From Flavobacteriaceae bacterium (GTDB lineage: Bacteria; Bacteroidota; Bacteroidia; Flavobacteriales; Flavobacteriaceae): a DNA stretch of 64,000 nucleotides. The notes beneath the pieces are model-generated. The model searched no databases. It saw nothing but the letters and a program-made list of their open reading frames with translations, and was not told the DNA's origin. Within the stretch, counting starts at the first letter, position 1. Every line of letters starts with the position of its first letter. Positions 1 to 10,152 of this stretch are shown here, piece after piece. The position numbers were made by a program, and so were the translations under genes. The DNA lies in assembly GCA_947463515.1 (NCBI GenBank), contig CANHRI010000007.1, positions 1-64,000 of the forward strand. The letters run 5' to 3'.

Positions 1-938
1 AAAGTATAAGGATCTAAACCTGTTTTCCCTTGCGCTTCTAATTCTTTACTTTTTTTGGTACGGATAGCATTAATGTTGTCCACTTTGGCAATCATTTCAG
101 GCGTATCACGCATTTCTTGTGTCGTCATGATTGGTGTAAAGGCAAATTGCGTAACCATACCTGGCACACAGTTCATTTGTGCACGGAAGTGAGGCATGTA
201 CATCGAATGTAATACATCTTGTGAACGTATCTTGAAGATTACCTTTTTCCCTTTTGGGATGTGTAGTTCTTCAGTAACGATATCATCTTGCGCATTGGGG
301 TCTGCTAAATCAACCCCGAGTGTATTCACCCCTTCGATAAGGCGAACATTGGCTTTTCCTAATACATTATCTTCACCAGCATAACGGGCAGTCCATTTAA
401 ATTGCTGTGCATAGACTTCAATTACAATAGGTTTTTCCTCTTTTTCATTGATAAACATGATGTCTGTCCATGCATACAACCCGAAGAAAATTAACACAGC
501 CAATACGATAGCTGGAATGGCACTCCAAATAAATTCTAATTTGTTATTGTCTGAGATGTAAGCAGCTACTTGTCCTTTTTTACCTGAATATTTGTAGGCA
601 TAATAGTGAAGTAAAGCTTGTGTAACAGTTTGTACGAAGAAAATCAAAATCATGGAAATCCACATCAATTGATCAACCTCTACACCATGTTCAGATGCAG
701 AATTACTCATTAATGGATAGGAACCATATTTTACGATACAGATAATGGTAATCAAATAAATGAAGGCCAAAAATCCGAACATTAAGTAACCATTTACTCT
801 ATTGTCGTTATCACCCGCAACTTGTGAGGATTCATCAGTGGACTTTTTACCAATTTGCGTTAAGGCAAAAATCTTGCTTAACTGCCACAAGGCTACGGAT
901 AATAAAACTAAAACAAGAACTACTAATAAAGCTGTCAT
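1..938 (-). CDS. coxB: Cytochrome c oxidase subunit II, C-terminal part runs off the window start
   Basis: Minus-strand reading frame from ATG at 936-938 to the window edge; position directly downstream of actF as in flavobacterial act-cox clusters; absent from the ORF list because it is truncated by the window. Confidence 0.75.
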   Translation of the reverse strand, partial: MTALLVVLVLVLLSVALWQLSKIFALTQIGKKSTDESSQVAGDNDNRVNGYLMFGFLAFIYLITIICIVKYGSYPLMSNSASEHGVEVDQLMWISMILIFFVQTVTQALLHYYAYKYSGKKGQVAAYISDNNKLEFIWSAIPAIVLAVLIFFGLYAWTDIMFINEKEEKPIVIEVYAQQFKWTARYAGEDNVLGKANVRLIEGVNTLGVDLADPNAQDDIVTEELHIPKGKKVIFKIRSQDVLHSMYMPHFRAQMNCVPGMVTQFAFTPIMTTQEMRDTPEMIAKVDNINAIRTKKSKELEAQGKTGLDPYT

Positions 939-957
939 TTGTTCTTTTCTTTAAATA

Positions 958-2481
958 TTAATAATGAAAATGTTTACTTTCTTCCATGAATGGATTACGT
1001 TTTGGCGTAAGTGGTGCCTTGGTTAAAGCGTTAAACACAACCAAAATAAATAAGCCTAAGAAGAACAATACAGAACTGATTTCGGATACACCGATAAACC
1101 ATTGGTCACCTACTGTAGCGGGCATAATCATATTGAAGAAATCAATATAATGACCGAATAAAATGACAACACCAGCTGTAACTACTATTGGAGCTACACG
1201 TTTGAAATCAGTATTGATTAATGTCAAGAACGGGAATACGAAATTTAATCCGACAGCGCCCCAGAATGGCAAGGTGTAATCGTTGATACGTGTTATGAAA
1301 TAAGTAACCTCTTCAGGAATATTGGCATACCAAATTAACATGAATTGTGAGAACCATAAGTACGTCCAAAATACGCTAATCCCGAACATAAACTTAGATA
1401 AGTCGTGAATATGACTTGAATTTACATATTCTAAATATCCTTTTGATTTTAAATACAATGTAACCATTGAAATCGTAGTAATTCCACTTACAAAGAAACT
1501 CGCAAATACATACCAACCAAACAAAGTACTAAACCAATGTGGATCTAAGGACATAATCCAGTCCCAAGCCATAATCGACTCGGACACAATAAAGAACACT
1601 AAGAATGTAGCAGAAAGCTTGAAATTTTTCTTGTAGTAAGCGTCATCAGAAGCTTCATCTTGAGCCAAACAGTTTTTACGTGAGAAATAACGGTATAGGT
1701 TCCAACCCAACAAGAAAACAGCAGCGCGGATAATCCAAAAACCGAAATTCAAATAGCCAGACTTCCCTGCAATTAAGGCATCATAGTTTGGTGAACCTGG
1801 TTTGGTTACACCATCCTCCATCCAAGTGAACAAATGGTTCATGTGTAAACCTGAAGCTAATAATAATCCGAAGAAAATGATGGATCCCACCGGTAAATAA
1901 GCGGTAATTCCTTGCATCACACGGAACAATACGGGAGACCAACCTGCTTGAGCCACTTGTTGAATAGCGTAGAAAGCTAAGGCTCCCATAGTCACTAATA
2001 AGAAAAAGATACATGCTACATATAAGGCAGCCCAAGGCTTATTTTGCAATTGATGCATCACATGCTCGATATGTTCTTTGTGGGCTACCGCCGGGTCGAT
2101 ATGTTTCTCTTTCTTAGGAACTACGGATAGCGATTTTTTAGCAGTTTCAGGAGCTAATGGCTGCGCGATAGAATCTGTTGCCGCTACGTGTGTGGTATCA
2201 CTGGAAACAGCATGAGCTTCCTCAGTTTTATGAGTTACTTCGAGATGTTCCTCTGTTTTTGCTGCGTGTGCCTCATGTGCAGGGGCTGCATGGGTATCGT
2301 GAGAAGCAGCAGTGGCATGACCACCGTGTCCGCCATGACCCTCATGATGAGCCGCAGCAACAATTTTCTCAACATCTTCTAAAGTTTTCGGAGTAGATAA
2401 AAACCCATAAACGATACCTACCAATCCTAATGCAATTAGAATGAAGGCCGAGGTTTTTAATCTTTGTGAAAATGTGTACAT
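958..2481 (-). CDS. actF: Alternative complex III quinol:cytochrome c oxidoreductase membrane subunit (ActF-like) with His-rich N-terminal insert
   Basis: 507 aa multi-TM protein; last gene of the act order A-B-C-D-E-F; HHEGHGGHGGH... insert. Confidence 0.88.
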   Translation of the reverse strand: MYTFSQRLKTSAFILIALGLVGIVYGFLSTPKTLEDVEKIVAAAHHEGHGGHGGHATAASHDTHAAPAHEAHAAKTEEHLEVTHKTEEAHAVSSDTTHVAATDSIAQPLAPETAKKSLSVVPKKEKHIDPAVAHKEHIEHVMHQLQNKPWAALYVACIFFLLVTMGALAFYAIQQVAQAGWSPVLFRVMQGITAYLPVGSIIFFGLLLASGLHMNHLFTWMEDGVTKPGSPNYDALIAGKSGYLNFGFWIIRAAVFLLGWNLYRYFSRKNCLAQDEASDDAYYKKNFKLSATFLVFFIVSESIMAWDWIMSLDPHWFSTLFGWYVFASFFVSGITTISMVTLYLKSKGYLEYVNSSHIHDLSKFMFGISVFWTYLWFSQFMLIWYANIPEEVTYFITRINDYTLPFWGAVGLNFVFPFLTLINTDFKRVAPIVVTAGVVILFGHYIDFFNMIMPATVGDQWFIGVSEISSVLFFLGLFILVVFNALTKAPLTPKRNPFMEESKHFHY

Positions 2482-2508
2482 ATCTATATTAATCTGATAA
2501 TTCTACAA

Positions 2509-3090
2509 TTATAATTTGCTCTTCAATTGCATCACATAATGCGATACCATCCAACGTTCTTCACGGTTTAACTGATTGGCATACGATCCCATGGAGTTCA
2601 AACCGTACATCAAAACGTGATTCACGCTTCCTTCTGTGACTTGGCGATCCTTGTAATTAGGTACCCCTAGGTATTTCCCTTGCGTAACCAATTTTCCTTT
2701 ACCGTCCCCAGCAGTTCCATGACAAATAGCGCAGTAAATTACATACAATTCTTCTGCTTTTTTCATGTCGATTTTGTCTGCTGGAAAAGGATTAACTACT
2801 GCTTTGGAAGCTTCATACCCTTCTGTGGAATTAGGTAATTCATAAGGAACATGACCTCTTTTGATGGTACCATCGGGTGGAATTTGTCCTTCTTTACCGT
2901 TTTCACTTTTCGCATTTACTGAATTGAAAGCATCCGACTCAGCATAAGTTTCATAAGCCACCGATTCGTACATGTTGGGCATGTATTGGTAGTTCGGTGA
3001 TTTATCATCTTTACAAGCTGTGAATAAAGCTACAGCTCCAAACATCATGGCTATTTTTAAACTATTCTTCATGGTCTTAATGCTTTTCAA
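2509..3090 (-). CDS. actE: Alternative complex III monoheme cytochrome c subunit (ActE-like lipoprotein)
   Basis: CAICH heme motif, lipobox-like FTAC, act gene order. Confidence 0.88.
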   Translation of the reverse strand: MKSIKTMKNSLKIAMMFGAVALFTACKDDKSPNYQYMPNMYESVAYETYAESDAFNSVNAKSENGKEGQIPPDGTIKRGHVPYELPNSTEGYEASKAVVNPFPADKIDMKKAEELYVIYCAICHGTAGDGKGKLVTQGKYLGVPNYKDRQVTEGSVNHVLMYGLNSMGSYANQLNREERWMVSHYVMQLKSKL

Positions 3091-3604
3091 TAACTTTAAC
3101 TTCTACAGCACCTGTATTTTTGAAGAAAGCCACCATTGCTTCTTCATCACCAGAAACCGAAACTTCCATTAAAAAGTGATCGTCTGTAGTACGTACATCT
3201 GGATTTTCTGCTTTTTTGAAAGGCCATAAACGACTTCTCATATAAAAAGTAATTACCATCAAGTGAGCGGCAAAAAATACCGTCATTTCAAACATTACAG
3301 GAACAAAAGCCGGCATGTTTTGAAGGTAAGTGAAACTTGGTTTTCCACCGATATCTTGAGGCCAATCATTAATCATGATATTCCACATCATCCAAGTGGC
3401 TACTGAAATACCAATACATCCATAAATGAAAGCGCAAATCGCTAAACGTGTGGGCGCTAATCCCATCGCTTTATCCAAACCGTGCACCGGAAATGGAGTA
3501 AATACTTCTTCAATATGATGATGTGCTTTACGGGTTTGCTTTACAGCATCCATCAATACATCGTCATCGTTATATAGTGCGTGAATAACTTTTGTACTGC
3601 TCAT
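3077..3604 (-). CDS. actD: ActD-like DUF3341 membrane protein
   Basis: DUF3341-like sequence with two TMs, act gene order. Confidence 0.88.
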   Translation of the reverse strand: MSSTKVIHALYNDDDVLMDAVKQTRKAHHHIEEVFTPFPVHGLDKAMGLAPTRLAICAFIYGCIGISVATWMMWNIMINDWPQDIGGKPSFTYLQNMPAFVPVMFEMTVFFAAHLMVITFYMRSRLWPFKKAENPDVRTTDDHFLMEVSVSGDEEAMVAFFKNTGAVEVKVIEKH

Positions 3605-3612
3605 GACGTTTA

Positions 3613-5028
3613 TTAATGATTATCTGAATGATGATTATTATGTCCTTCTTTTTCACGGGCTCTCTTGTAATTGTCACCGGAAGACTTCAAAATTGTTTTC
3701 ACCTCTGCTTGGGCAATCACAGGGAAAGAACGAGCATACAATAAGAACAATACAAAGAAGAATCCAATAGTTCCGATATAGATACCGATATCAACAAAAG
3801 TCGGTGAAAATTTCGTCCAAGAAGAAGGTAAGTAGTCGCGGTGTAATGAGGTCACAATAATTACGAAACGTTCAAACCACATCCCAATATTTACGACAAT
3901 TGAAATAATGAAAGAGAACATGATGCTTGTACGTAATTTTTTAAACCACATGAACTGAGGTGAAAATACGTTACACGTCATCATCAACCAATACGACCAA
4001 GCATAAGGACCGGTTGCACGGTTTAGGAAAGCATATTGCTCATACTCAACCCCTGAATACCAAGCTACAAATAACTCGGTAATGTAGGCCACCCCTACAA
4101 TTGAACCCGTGATCATGATAATGATATTCATCAATTCAATGTGTTGCAAGGTAATGTAAGCTTCTAAATTAGACACTTTACGCATTACAATCAAAAGCGT
4201 GTTTACCATCGCAAATCCTGAGAATACCGCACCTGCAACGAAGTACGGAGGGAAAATCGTGGTATGCCATCCAGGAACAACAGAGGTAGCAAAGTCAAAC
4301 GATACGATGGTATGTACTGAAAGTACCAAAGGAGTTGCTAAACCGGCTAGTACTAAAGAAACTTCTTCAAAACGTTGCCAATCTTTAGCGCGACCACTCC
4401 AACCAAAACTCAAAATAGAATATACACGTTTTGAAAAAGGTGTTACTGCACGGTCACGAAGCATCGCAAAGTCAGGCAATAAACCTGTCCACCAAAACAC
4501 CAAAGAAACTGAAAGATACGTTGAAATCGCAAATACGTCCCATAAAAGTGGCGAGTTAAAATTCACCCACAAAGAACCAAATTGGTTAGGTATGGGCAAT
4601 ACCCAGTAGGCTAACCAAGGTCTACCCATGTGGATAATTGGGAACAAACCTGCTTGAACTACCGAGAAAATGGTCATTGCTTCAGCAGAACGGTTAATCG
4701 CCATTCTCCAACGTTGACGGAAAAGTAAAAGTACAGCGGAAATTAAGGTTCCTGCGTGACCAATACCTACCCACCAAACGAAGTTGGTAATATCCCAAGC
4801 CCAACCTACTGTTTTGTTGAGTCCCCAGGTTCCGATACCCGTAGAGATGGTATAGATGATACAGCCTATTCCCCAAAGGAACGCGGCCAAAGCGATTGAA
4901 AAAACGGTCCACCATTGTTTGTTGGCTCTTCCTTCTACAGGAGCAGCAACATCAACAGTTACATCGTGATAAGTTTTATCACCTATAACTAATGGCTTTC
5001 TAATGGGTGCTTCGTAATGAGACGACAT
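3613..5028 (-). CDS. actC: NrfD/PsrC-family integral membrane subunit (ActC)
   Basis: 471 aa NrfD-like polytopic membrane protein, act gene order. Confidence 0.9.
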   Translation of the reverse strand: MSSHYEAPIRKPLVIGDKTYHDVTVDVAAPVEGRANKQWWTVFSIALAAFLWGIGCIIYTISTGIGTWGLNKTVGWAWDITNFVWWVGIGHAGTLISAVLLLFRQRWRMAINRSAEAMTIFSVVQAGLFPIIHMGRPWLAYWVLPIPNQFGSLWVNFNSPLLWDVFAISTYLSVSLVFWWTGLLPDFAMLRDRAVTPFSKRVYSILSFGWSGRAKDWQRFEEVSLVLAGLATPLVLSVHTIVSFDFATSVVPGWHTTIFPPYFVAGAVFSGFAMVNTLLIVMRKVSNLEAYITLQHIELMNIIIMITGSIVGVAYITELFVAWYSGVEYEQYAFLNRATGPYAWSYWLMMTCNVFSPQFMWFKKLRTSIMFSFIISIVVNIGMWFERFVIIVTSLHRDYLPSSWTKFSPTFVDIGIYIGTIGFFFVLFLLYARSFPVIAQAEVKTILKSSGDNYKRAREKEGHNNHHSDNH

Positions 5029-5061
5029 AATCCTATATAGTGTTTCTTATTAATTTATTGA

Positions 5062-8000
5062 TTAGGTATTTCTAACTTTTACGTGGTAGAATACATTAGG
5101 TTTCGTTCCTACATGCTCCAATAAATGGTACATACGGTTGCTTTCTGCCAATTGAGCCACTTCACTTTCCTTGTTGTTTACATCGCCAAACACCATAGCA
5201 CCAGTGCTACAAGCTGCCGAACAAGCAGTCTCAAATTCATTAGCCTCTACAGGTCTTCCTTCACGTTTAGCTGTTAAAATGGTCAACTGTGTTTTTTGGA
5301 TACACATTGAACATTTTTCCATGACCCCACGCGAACGAACATTCACATCTGGATTAACCACCATACGGCCTAAATCATCATTCATGTGGAAATTAAACTC
5401 ATCATTGTGGTTGTACAAGAACCAGTTGAAACGACGCACTTTATAAGGACAGTTGTTCGCACAATAACGCGTACCCACACAACGGTTGTATGCCATCTGG
5501 TTTTGACCTTGACGACCGTGAGAGGTAGCTGCAACAGGACATACCGTTTCACAAGGCGCGTGGTTACAGTGCTGACACATGATGGGTTGGAATACTACCT
5601 GTGGATTCTCAGCAGGATTTTCCATTTGACCAAATCCGCCTAACGAACCTTTGTCTCCAAATAATCCATCAAAATCTTTTTTCTTCGCCACATCATCGGC
5701 AAAAGTTTCTTCAGACGAATAATAGCGGTCAATACGTAACCAGTGCATATCACGGCTTCTTCTTACCTCTGATTTACCAACAACAGGTACGTTATTTTCG
5801 GCATGACATGCAATTACACATGCTCCACAACCTGTACAACTGTTTAAGTCAATTGATAAATTGAAGTGGTGACCAATAGAACGGTCAAAAGATTCCCATA
5901 AATCTACTTTAGTAGCTTCGATTTCTTTGTGATCCAAAGAAACCACTGGAACAGGATTCCAAATTTCAGCATCCTTCGTATTGAAAATCTCTAACGTTGT
6001 TTCTTTAACGATATCACCGCGACCCATTAAGGTTTTATGCGACTGAACACAAGCAAATTCATGTTCCCCTGATTCAGCAGTAATTTCTACCGACTGAACA
6101 TCATTAAAGTTTTTGTATAAAGTATAGGCATTAACTCCTACTTGCATTTCTTCTTTTAAAGCGGCTTTGCGACCGTAACCAAAAGCCAATCCAACAGTAC
6201 CTTTGGCTTGACCGGGTTGTACGATAACTGGAACATTTTTGAGAGTAGTTCCATTTACAGTTAACGTAACATAACTTCCATTTAACCCGCCGTTGGCAAC
6301 AATGCTATTGCCTACTTTTAATTCGTCAGCATCAGCTTGCGAAAGGGTTAAATAATTGTCCCAAGAAACTCTTGTGATAGGATCGGGGAATTCTTGCAAC
6401 CATGGGTTATTGGCTTGTTGTCCGTCACCCATACCCGTTTTTGAAAACAACACCAACTCGAATCCAGCAACTTTTGATGTAGCTAAAGCTGACGCAGCAG
6501 CACCATAATCAGCGGTTCCACCTACTAAATTACCCGCACCATAAACCGTGAGACCATCGTGTAGGGCTTGGTTCCAAGTTGAACTTCCTAAGAATCCTGC
6601 AGCACCTGCTTTGATATAATCGTAATAGGTACCAGCTACGCCATTCCAAGTCATTAAAGCTTCTTGGAATTGTTTGGTATTGAATAAGGGACGAATCGTA
6701 GGTTGGGTTAAAGAATACGAACCTTTTGTCAACACATGATCATTCCATGATTCTAAATAATGGGGAGCTGCAGCAGCAATGGTTGTTTTTAATGCCGTTT
6801 CGTCCTCACGTTGTGTGAAACTTACAGAAAGTTTTACTTTACCTAAAGCATTAGCGAAAGCTTCACCGTCAGCAAGTGTATACACAGGATTCACACCACT
6901 CATAATTAATGTGTGAACAGCACCAGCGGCCATGTCTTTTAACAATTGAGCCACTTGAGCATTGTTTCCTTTACGAACGTAACGAACTCCTGCCTGTGCT
7001 AACGCTTCACTTTTTAATACTTGGTTAATAGCAAATACTAAAAGTTGCGCATTTTTATCTTGAATTCCAGAAATTAAAAGTCCTTTAGAACCCGCTTGCT
7101 TTAATTGTTCAGCGGCTTTGGAAATTACAGCATCGTGCGCTGTTTTTGCTGTTCCAATAGAAGAACCCGTTAAAGCATTATAAATTTTTACTAAAGCTAA
7201 TTTTTGATCAGCGATCGACATCGGAACACGCTTGTCAGCAGCCGCTCCAGATAATGTCATGTTGGCTTCAAATTGGAAATGTTTAGACATTTTACCGTTT
7301 TGAGGCACACGCCCTTGAGCATAGCTACTATCATAGCCACCACCTTGCCAATCGCCAAGGAAGTCAGCCCCAATAGACACAATCATGGCAGCTTTTGAAA
7401 AGTCAAAATCCGCAAGAGCACGCTCTCCATATACGGTTTCGAAAGCATCCAAAGCAGCAGATTCAGAAATAGCGTCATACACCACATGCTTAGCCGTTGG
7501 ATTTTTTGCAATAAAATCGGCAATCAAGCGCTCTGTAGATGGACTCGCTAAAGTAGATGTCAACAATACCACTTGTTTTTCAGAGGCTTTTGCTTCCGCT
7601 AAAGATGTTTTTACACGCGCATTTACATCCGACCAAGAAGCATTTTTACCTTCTATTCTAGGATTTTGCAAACGTAAACTGTCGTACAAAGACAAAACAG
7701 AGGCGTGCGCACGGGCGTTAGCAGCAAATTTAGCTCCCGTTAAACGGTTGTTTTCTACTTTAATAGGTCGACCCTCACGTGTCTTGATCAATAAGTTAGC
7801 AAAATCAAAACCATCAAACATAGTAGTAGCATAAAAATCAGCTACACCAGGTATAATAGTTTCTGGTTGCACTACATAAGGAATTGATTTATGCACAGGT
7901 CCTTCACAAGCAGCCAAAGTGGCAGCGGCTGTGGAAAAACCAACATATTTTAAGAAATCACGACGGGAAGTTGATGAAGAAGATAAAGATTCGTCAGACA

Positions 8001-8115
8001 AAAACGCGTCAGTTGGAATTTCTTCCACGAATTCATTATTTCTAAGCGTCTCAACAATAGAACTATTTTCGTTTAGTTCTTCAACACTTTTCCAGTATTT
8101 TTTGTTAGATGACAT
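5062..8115 (-). CDS. actB: Molybdopterin-oxidoreductase-like / Fe-S subunit (ActB)
   Basis: 1017 aa; Tat-like SRRDFLK signal followed by LAAC; C-terminal ferredoxin-type clusters (CTGCGACVIAC, CQHCNHAPCETVCP, CVGTRYCANNCP). Confidence 0.92.
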   Translation of the reverse strand: MSSNKKYWKSVEELNENSSIVETLRNNEFVEEIPTDAFLSDESLSSSSTSRRDFLKYVGFSTAAATLAACEGPVHKSIPYVVQPETIIPGVADFYATTMFDGFDFANLLIKTREGRPIKVENNRLTGAKFAANARAHASVLSLYDSLRLQNPRIEGKNASWSDVNARVKTSLAEAKASEKQVVLLTSTLASPSTERLIADFIAKNPTAKHVVYDAISESAALDAFETVYGERALADFDFSKAAMIVSIGADFLGDWQGGGYDSSYAQGRVPQNGKMSKHFQFEANMTLSGAAADKRVPMSIADQKLALVKIYNALTGSSIGTAKTAHDAVISKAAEQLKQAGSKGLLISGIQDKNAQLLVFAINQVLKSEALAQAGVRYVRKGNNAQVAQLLKDMAAGAVHTLIMSGVNPVYTLADGEAFANALGKVKLSVSFTQREDETALKTTIAAAAPHYLESWNDHVLTKGSYSLTQPTIRPLFNTKQFQEALMTWNGVAGTYYDYIKAGAAGFLGSSTWNQALHDGLTVYGAGNLVGGTADYGAAASALATSKVAGFELVLFSKTGMGDGQQANNPWLQEFPDPITRVSWDNYLTLSQADADELKVGNSIVANGGLNGSYVTLTVNGTTLKNVPVIVQPGQAKGTVGLAFGYGRKAALKEEMQVGVNAYTLYKNFNDVQSVEITAESGEHEFACVQSHKTLMGRGDIVKETTLEIFNTKDAEIWNPVPVVSLDHKEIEATKVDLWESFDRSIGHHFNLSIDLNSCTGCGACVIACHAENNVPVVGKSEVRRSRDMHWLRIDRYYSSEETFADDVAKKKDFDGLFGDKGSLGGFGQMENPAENPQVVFQPIMCQHCNHAPCETVCPVAATSHGRQGQNQMAYNRCVGTRYCANNCPYKVRRFNWFLYNHNDEFNFHMNDDLGRMVVNPDVNVRSRGVMEKCSMCIQKTQLTILTAKREGRPVEANEFETACSAACSTGAMVFGDVNNKESEVAQLAESNRMYHLLEHVGTKPNVFYHVKVRNT

Positions 8116-8146
8116 CGTATATAAATATTAGCTTCTTAATAATTGA

Positions 8147-9502
8147 TTAATAGTGACACTTACCACATTCCAAACCACCCATGTCGGCGATGGTTAGCTT
8201 CTCTTTTCCATATTTTTTGGAAAGTTCAGCGTGAATTTTTTCATAGTAAGCGTTGCCTTCCATTTTCACCTCAGTCTCACGGTGACAGTTGATACACCAT
8301 CCCATGGTTAACGGGGCAAATTGCTTTTGAATTTCGTAAGTTTCTACAGGACCGTGACATTTTTGACACTCGATACCAGCTACGGTAACGTGCTGAGAGT
8401 GGTTGAAGTAAGCAAAGTCAGGTAAATTGTGGATACGCACCCATTTTACAGGTTTCGTTTTTCCAGTGTACGATTGGGTAGATTTATCCCAACCTACAGC
8501 ATCATACAATTTTTGAATTTGGGCATCATAGAATGCTTTCGAGTATTCTGCAGTAGCAGTAGTATCTGAAACTTCAGAAATATTCTTGTGGCAATTCATA
8601 CATATATTTAAAGAAGGAATACCTCCATTTTTACTTACGCGCGCTGCCGAGTGACAATATTTACAATCGATTCCATTGCTTCCCGCGTGAATACGGTGTG
8701 AATAGTGAATCGGTTGAATCGGGGCATAATCTTGATCTACACCAATTTGCATTAAATATCCGTAAGCAAAATAACCACTGGACAACAATAAAAATATCGA
8801 AGTAACCAAAACTAAGAATTGGTTTTGCGCAAAAGATTTCCAAATAGGAAGAGAATTACTTTTTGTAGTCGGAATTTCAACACCATTAGACTTCGCAATC
8901 TTGGTTAAAACATTGTTAACCAATAACAACATTACCACCAACATGAGCATCACTAAGGCTAAAGCACCTAAAATGATTTCATTTGAAATACCTCCCTCAG
9001 CACCAGTCCCTTGTCCCGCAGGACCTACAGCACCCGCTGCCGGAGCTGGAGCTTCTGGTTTTGGCTCAGAGGTATAAGCAATAATGTTGTCTATGTCAGC
9101 ATCGGTCAGTTGTGGGAAAGCGGTCATTACTTTTTTGCCGTTTTCTTCAAAAACCTTTACAGCTTGCGCATCACCTGAGGCAATCAAGGCCGAACTGTTT
9201 TTAATCCACTTGTACAACCATGCTTTATCGTACTTGTTGGCTACCCCACGAAGCGCAGGACCTGTCATTGGCTTATCTAAATTGTGACAAGCAGCACAGT
9301 TGGTGTTAAACAATTCCTTCCCTTTGGCCACATCACCACCTGCTGAAGCTGCCGGAGCTGCTGCCGCTGCATCTGCGGGGGCTGCTGCTGGAGCTGCTGG
9401 AGCTGGATCTTGAGCAAAAGTAGAGAGTGAAAACGTTAGCATTAATGCTAACCCGAAGGAATACATTTTTGAAATCGAATTATGGTTACCCACTTTTTTC
9501 AT
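8147..9502 (-). CDS. actA: ActA-like multiheme cytochrome c with N-terminal monoheme domain
   Basis: Six CXXCH motifs (CAACH, CKYCH, CMNCH, CQKCH, CINCH, CGKCH); first gene of the act operon. Confidence 0.9.
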   Translation of the reverse strand: MKKVGNHNSISKMYSFGLALMLTFSLSTFAQDPAPAAPAAAPADAAAAAPAASAGGDVAKGKELFNTNCAACHNLDKPMTGPALRGVANKYDKAWLYKWIKNSSALIASGDAQAVKVFEENGKKVMTAFPQLTDADIDNIIAYTSEPKPEAPAPAAGAVGPAGQGTGAEGGISNEIILGALALVMLMLVVMLLLVNNVLTKIAKSNGVEIPTTKSNSLPIWKSFAQNQFLVLVTSIFLLLSSGYFAYGYLMQIGVDQDYAPIQPIHYSHRIHAGSNGIDCKYCHSAARVSKNGGIPSLNICMNCHKNISEVSDTTATAEYSKAFYDAQIQKLYDAVGWDKSTQSYTGKTKPVKWVRIHNLPDFAYFNHSQHVTVAGIECQKCHGPVETYEIQKQFAPLTMGWCINCHRETEVKMEGNAYYEKIHAELSKKYGKEKLTIADMGGLECGKCHY

Positions 9503-9584
9503 ATTATTAATGATTATCGACGTTTTGGCATAGTTTTTTGAAGGTATTTCAAGAGGAAACTACACACTTTTTTAAAAACTTGAG

Positions 9585-9614
9585 CAAAAATACGATTTAT
9601 GGACTATTATCAAA
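9585..9614 (-). promoter_or_regulatory. Bacteroidetes-type promoter of the act operon (TTTG-N18-TATTTTTG)
   Basis: Minus strand TTTG (9611-9614) and TATTTTTG (9585-9592) separated by 18 nt, upstream of actA. Confidence 0.65.
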
Positions 9615-9716
9615 ACCTAAAAAGAATGTAAAATAACAATTTATAACAATTCTAAATAGCAAAATTTTAGCATAAATAAAAGGATACTCTTACATTTGCA
9701 TATAAATCAAAAGATT

Positions 9717-10109
9717 ATGAAAATTAGGCTTCAAAAACCTGAAAAAAAGTGGCTTTTTTTGGGACTGTTTTTTTTAAATTTTAACACCCTTTTTAGCCAA
9801 CAAGTTACCGTTGAACAAGACCTTAAATTTGAACAGTTATTAGCTGAAAAAAGAAAAATTAATGCAGCGATTACCGTTAACAATCGCTATAAAATTCAGC
9901 TTTTTAGTGGAGCCAGTGAAGACGCAAAGAAAATGCTGGCCCTGTTTCGTAAAGACAACAAACAATACGATGCTACAATCGTTTTTAGCACCCCTATATA
10001 TAAGGTTTGGGTCGGTAATTTCAAAAGTAGAATTGAAGCTGAAAGAAACCTTATCCTACTCAAAAAAAAGTACCCCAACGCTTTGGTTGTTAAACCCAAT
10101 AGAGCATAA
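9717..10109 (+). CDS. SPOR-domain-like small exported protein
   Basis: MKIRLQKPEKKWLFLGLFFLNFNTLFSQ signal peptide followed by YKIQLFSG...VWVGNFKSRIEAERNLILLKKKYPNALVV, SPOR-like. Confidence 0.75.
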   Translation: MKIRLQKPEKKWLFLGLFFLNFNTLFSQQVTVEQDLKFEQLLAEKRKINAAITVNNRYKIQLFSGASEDAKKMLALFRKDNKQYDATIVFSTPIYKVWVGNFKSRIEAERNLILLKKKYPNALVVKPNRA

Positions 10110-10140
10110 AAAAAGCGGTTCAGTTGAACCGCTTTTTTTA
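10107..10140. terminator. Bidirectional intrinsic terminator between convergent SPOR gene and infB
   Basis: AAAAAGCGGTTCAGTTGAACCGCTTTTTTT. Confidence 0.85.
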
Positions 10141-10152
10141 TAAAATTACAAA

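Noticed and set aside
4199-4609. 136-aa plus-strand ORF antisense to actC
   Set aside because: Shadow ORF, no family features
8147-9502. Hexaheme ActA as a novel fusion
   Set aside because: N-terminal monoheme plus pentaheme arrangement appears common in flavobacterial ActA proteins
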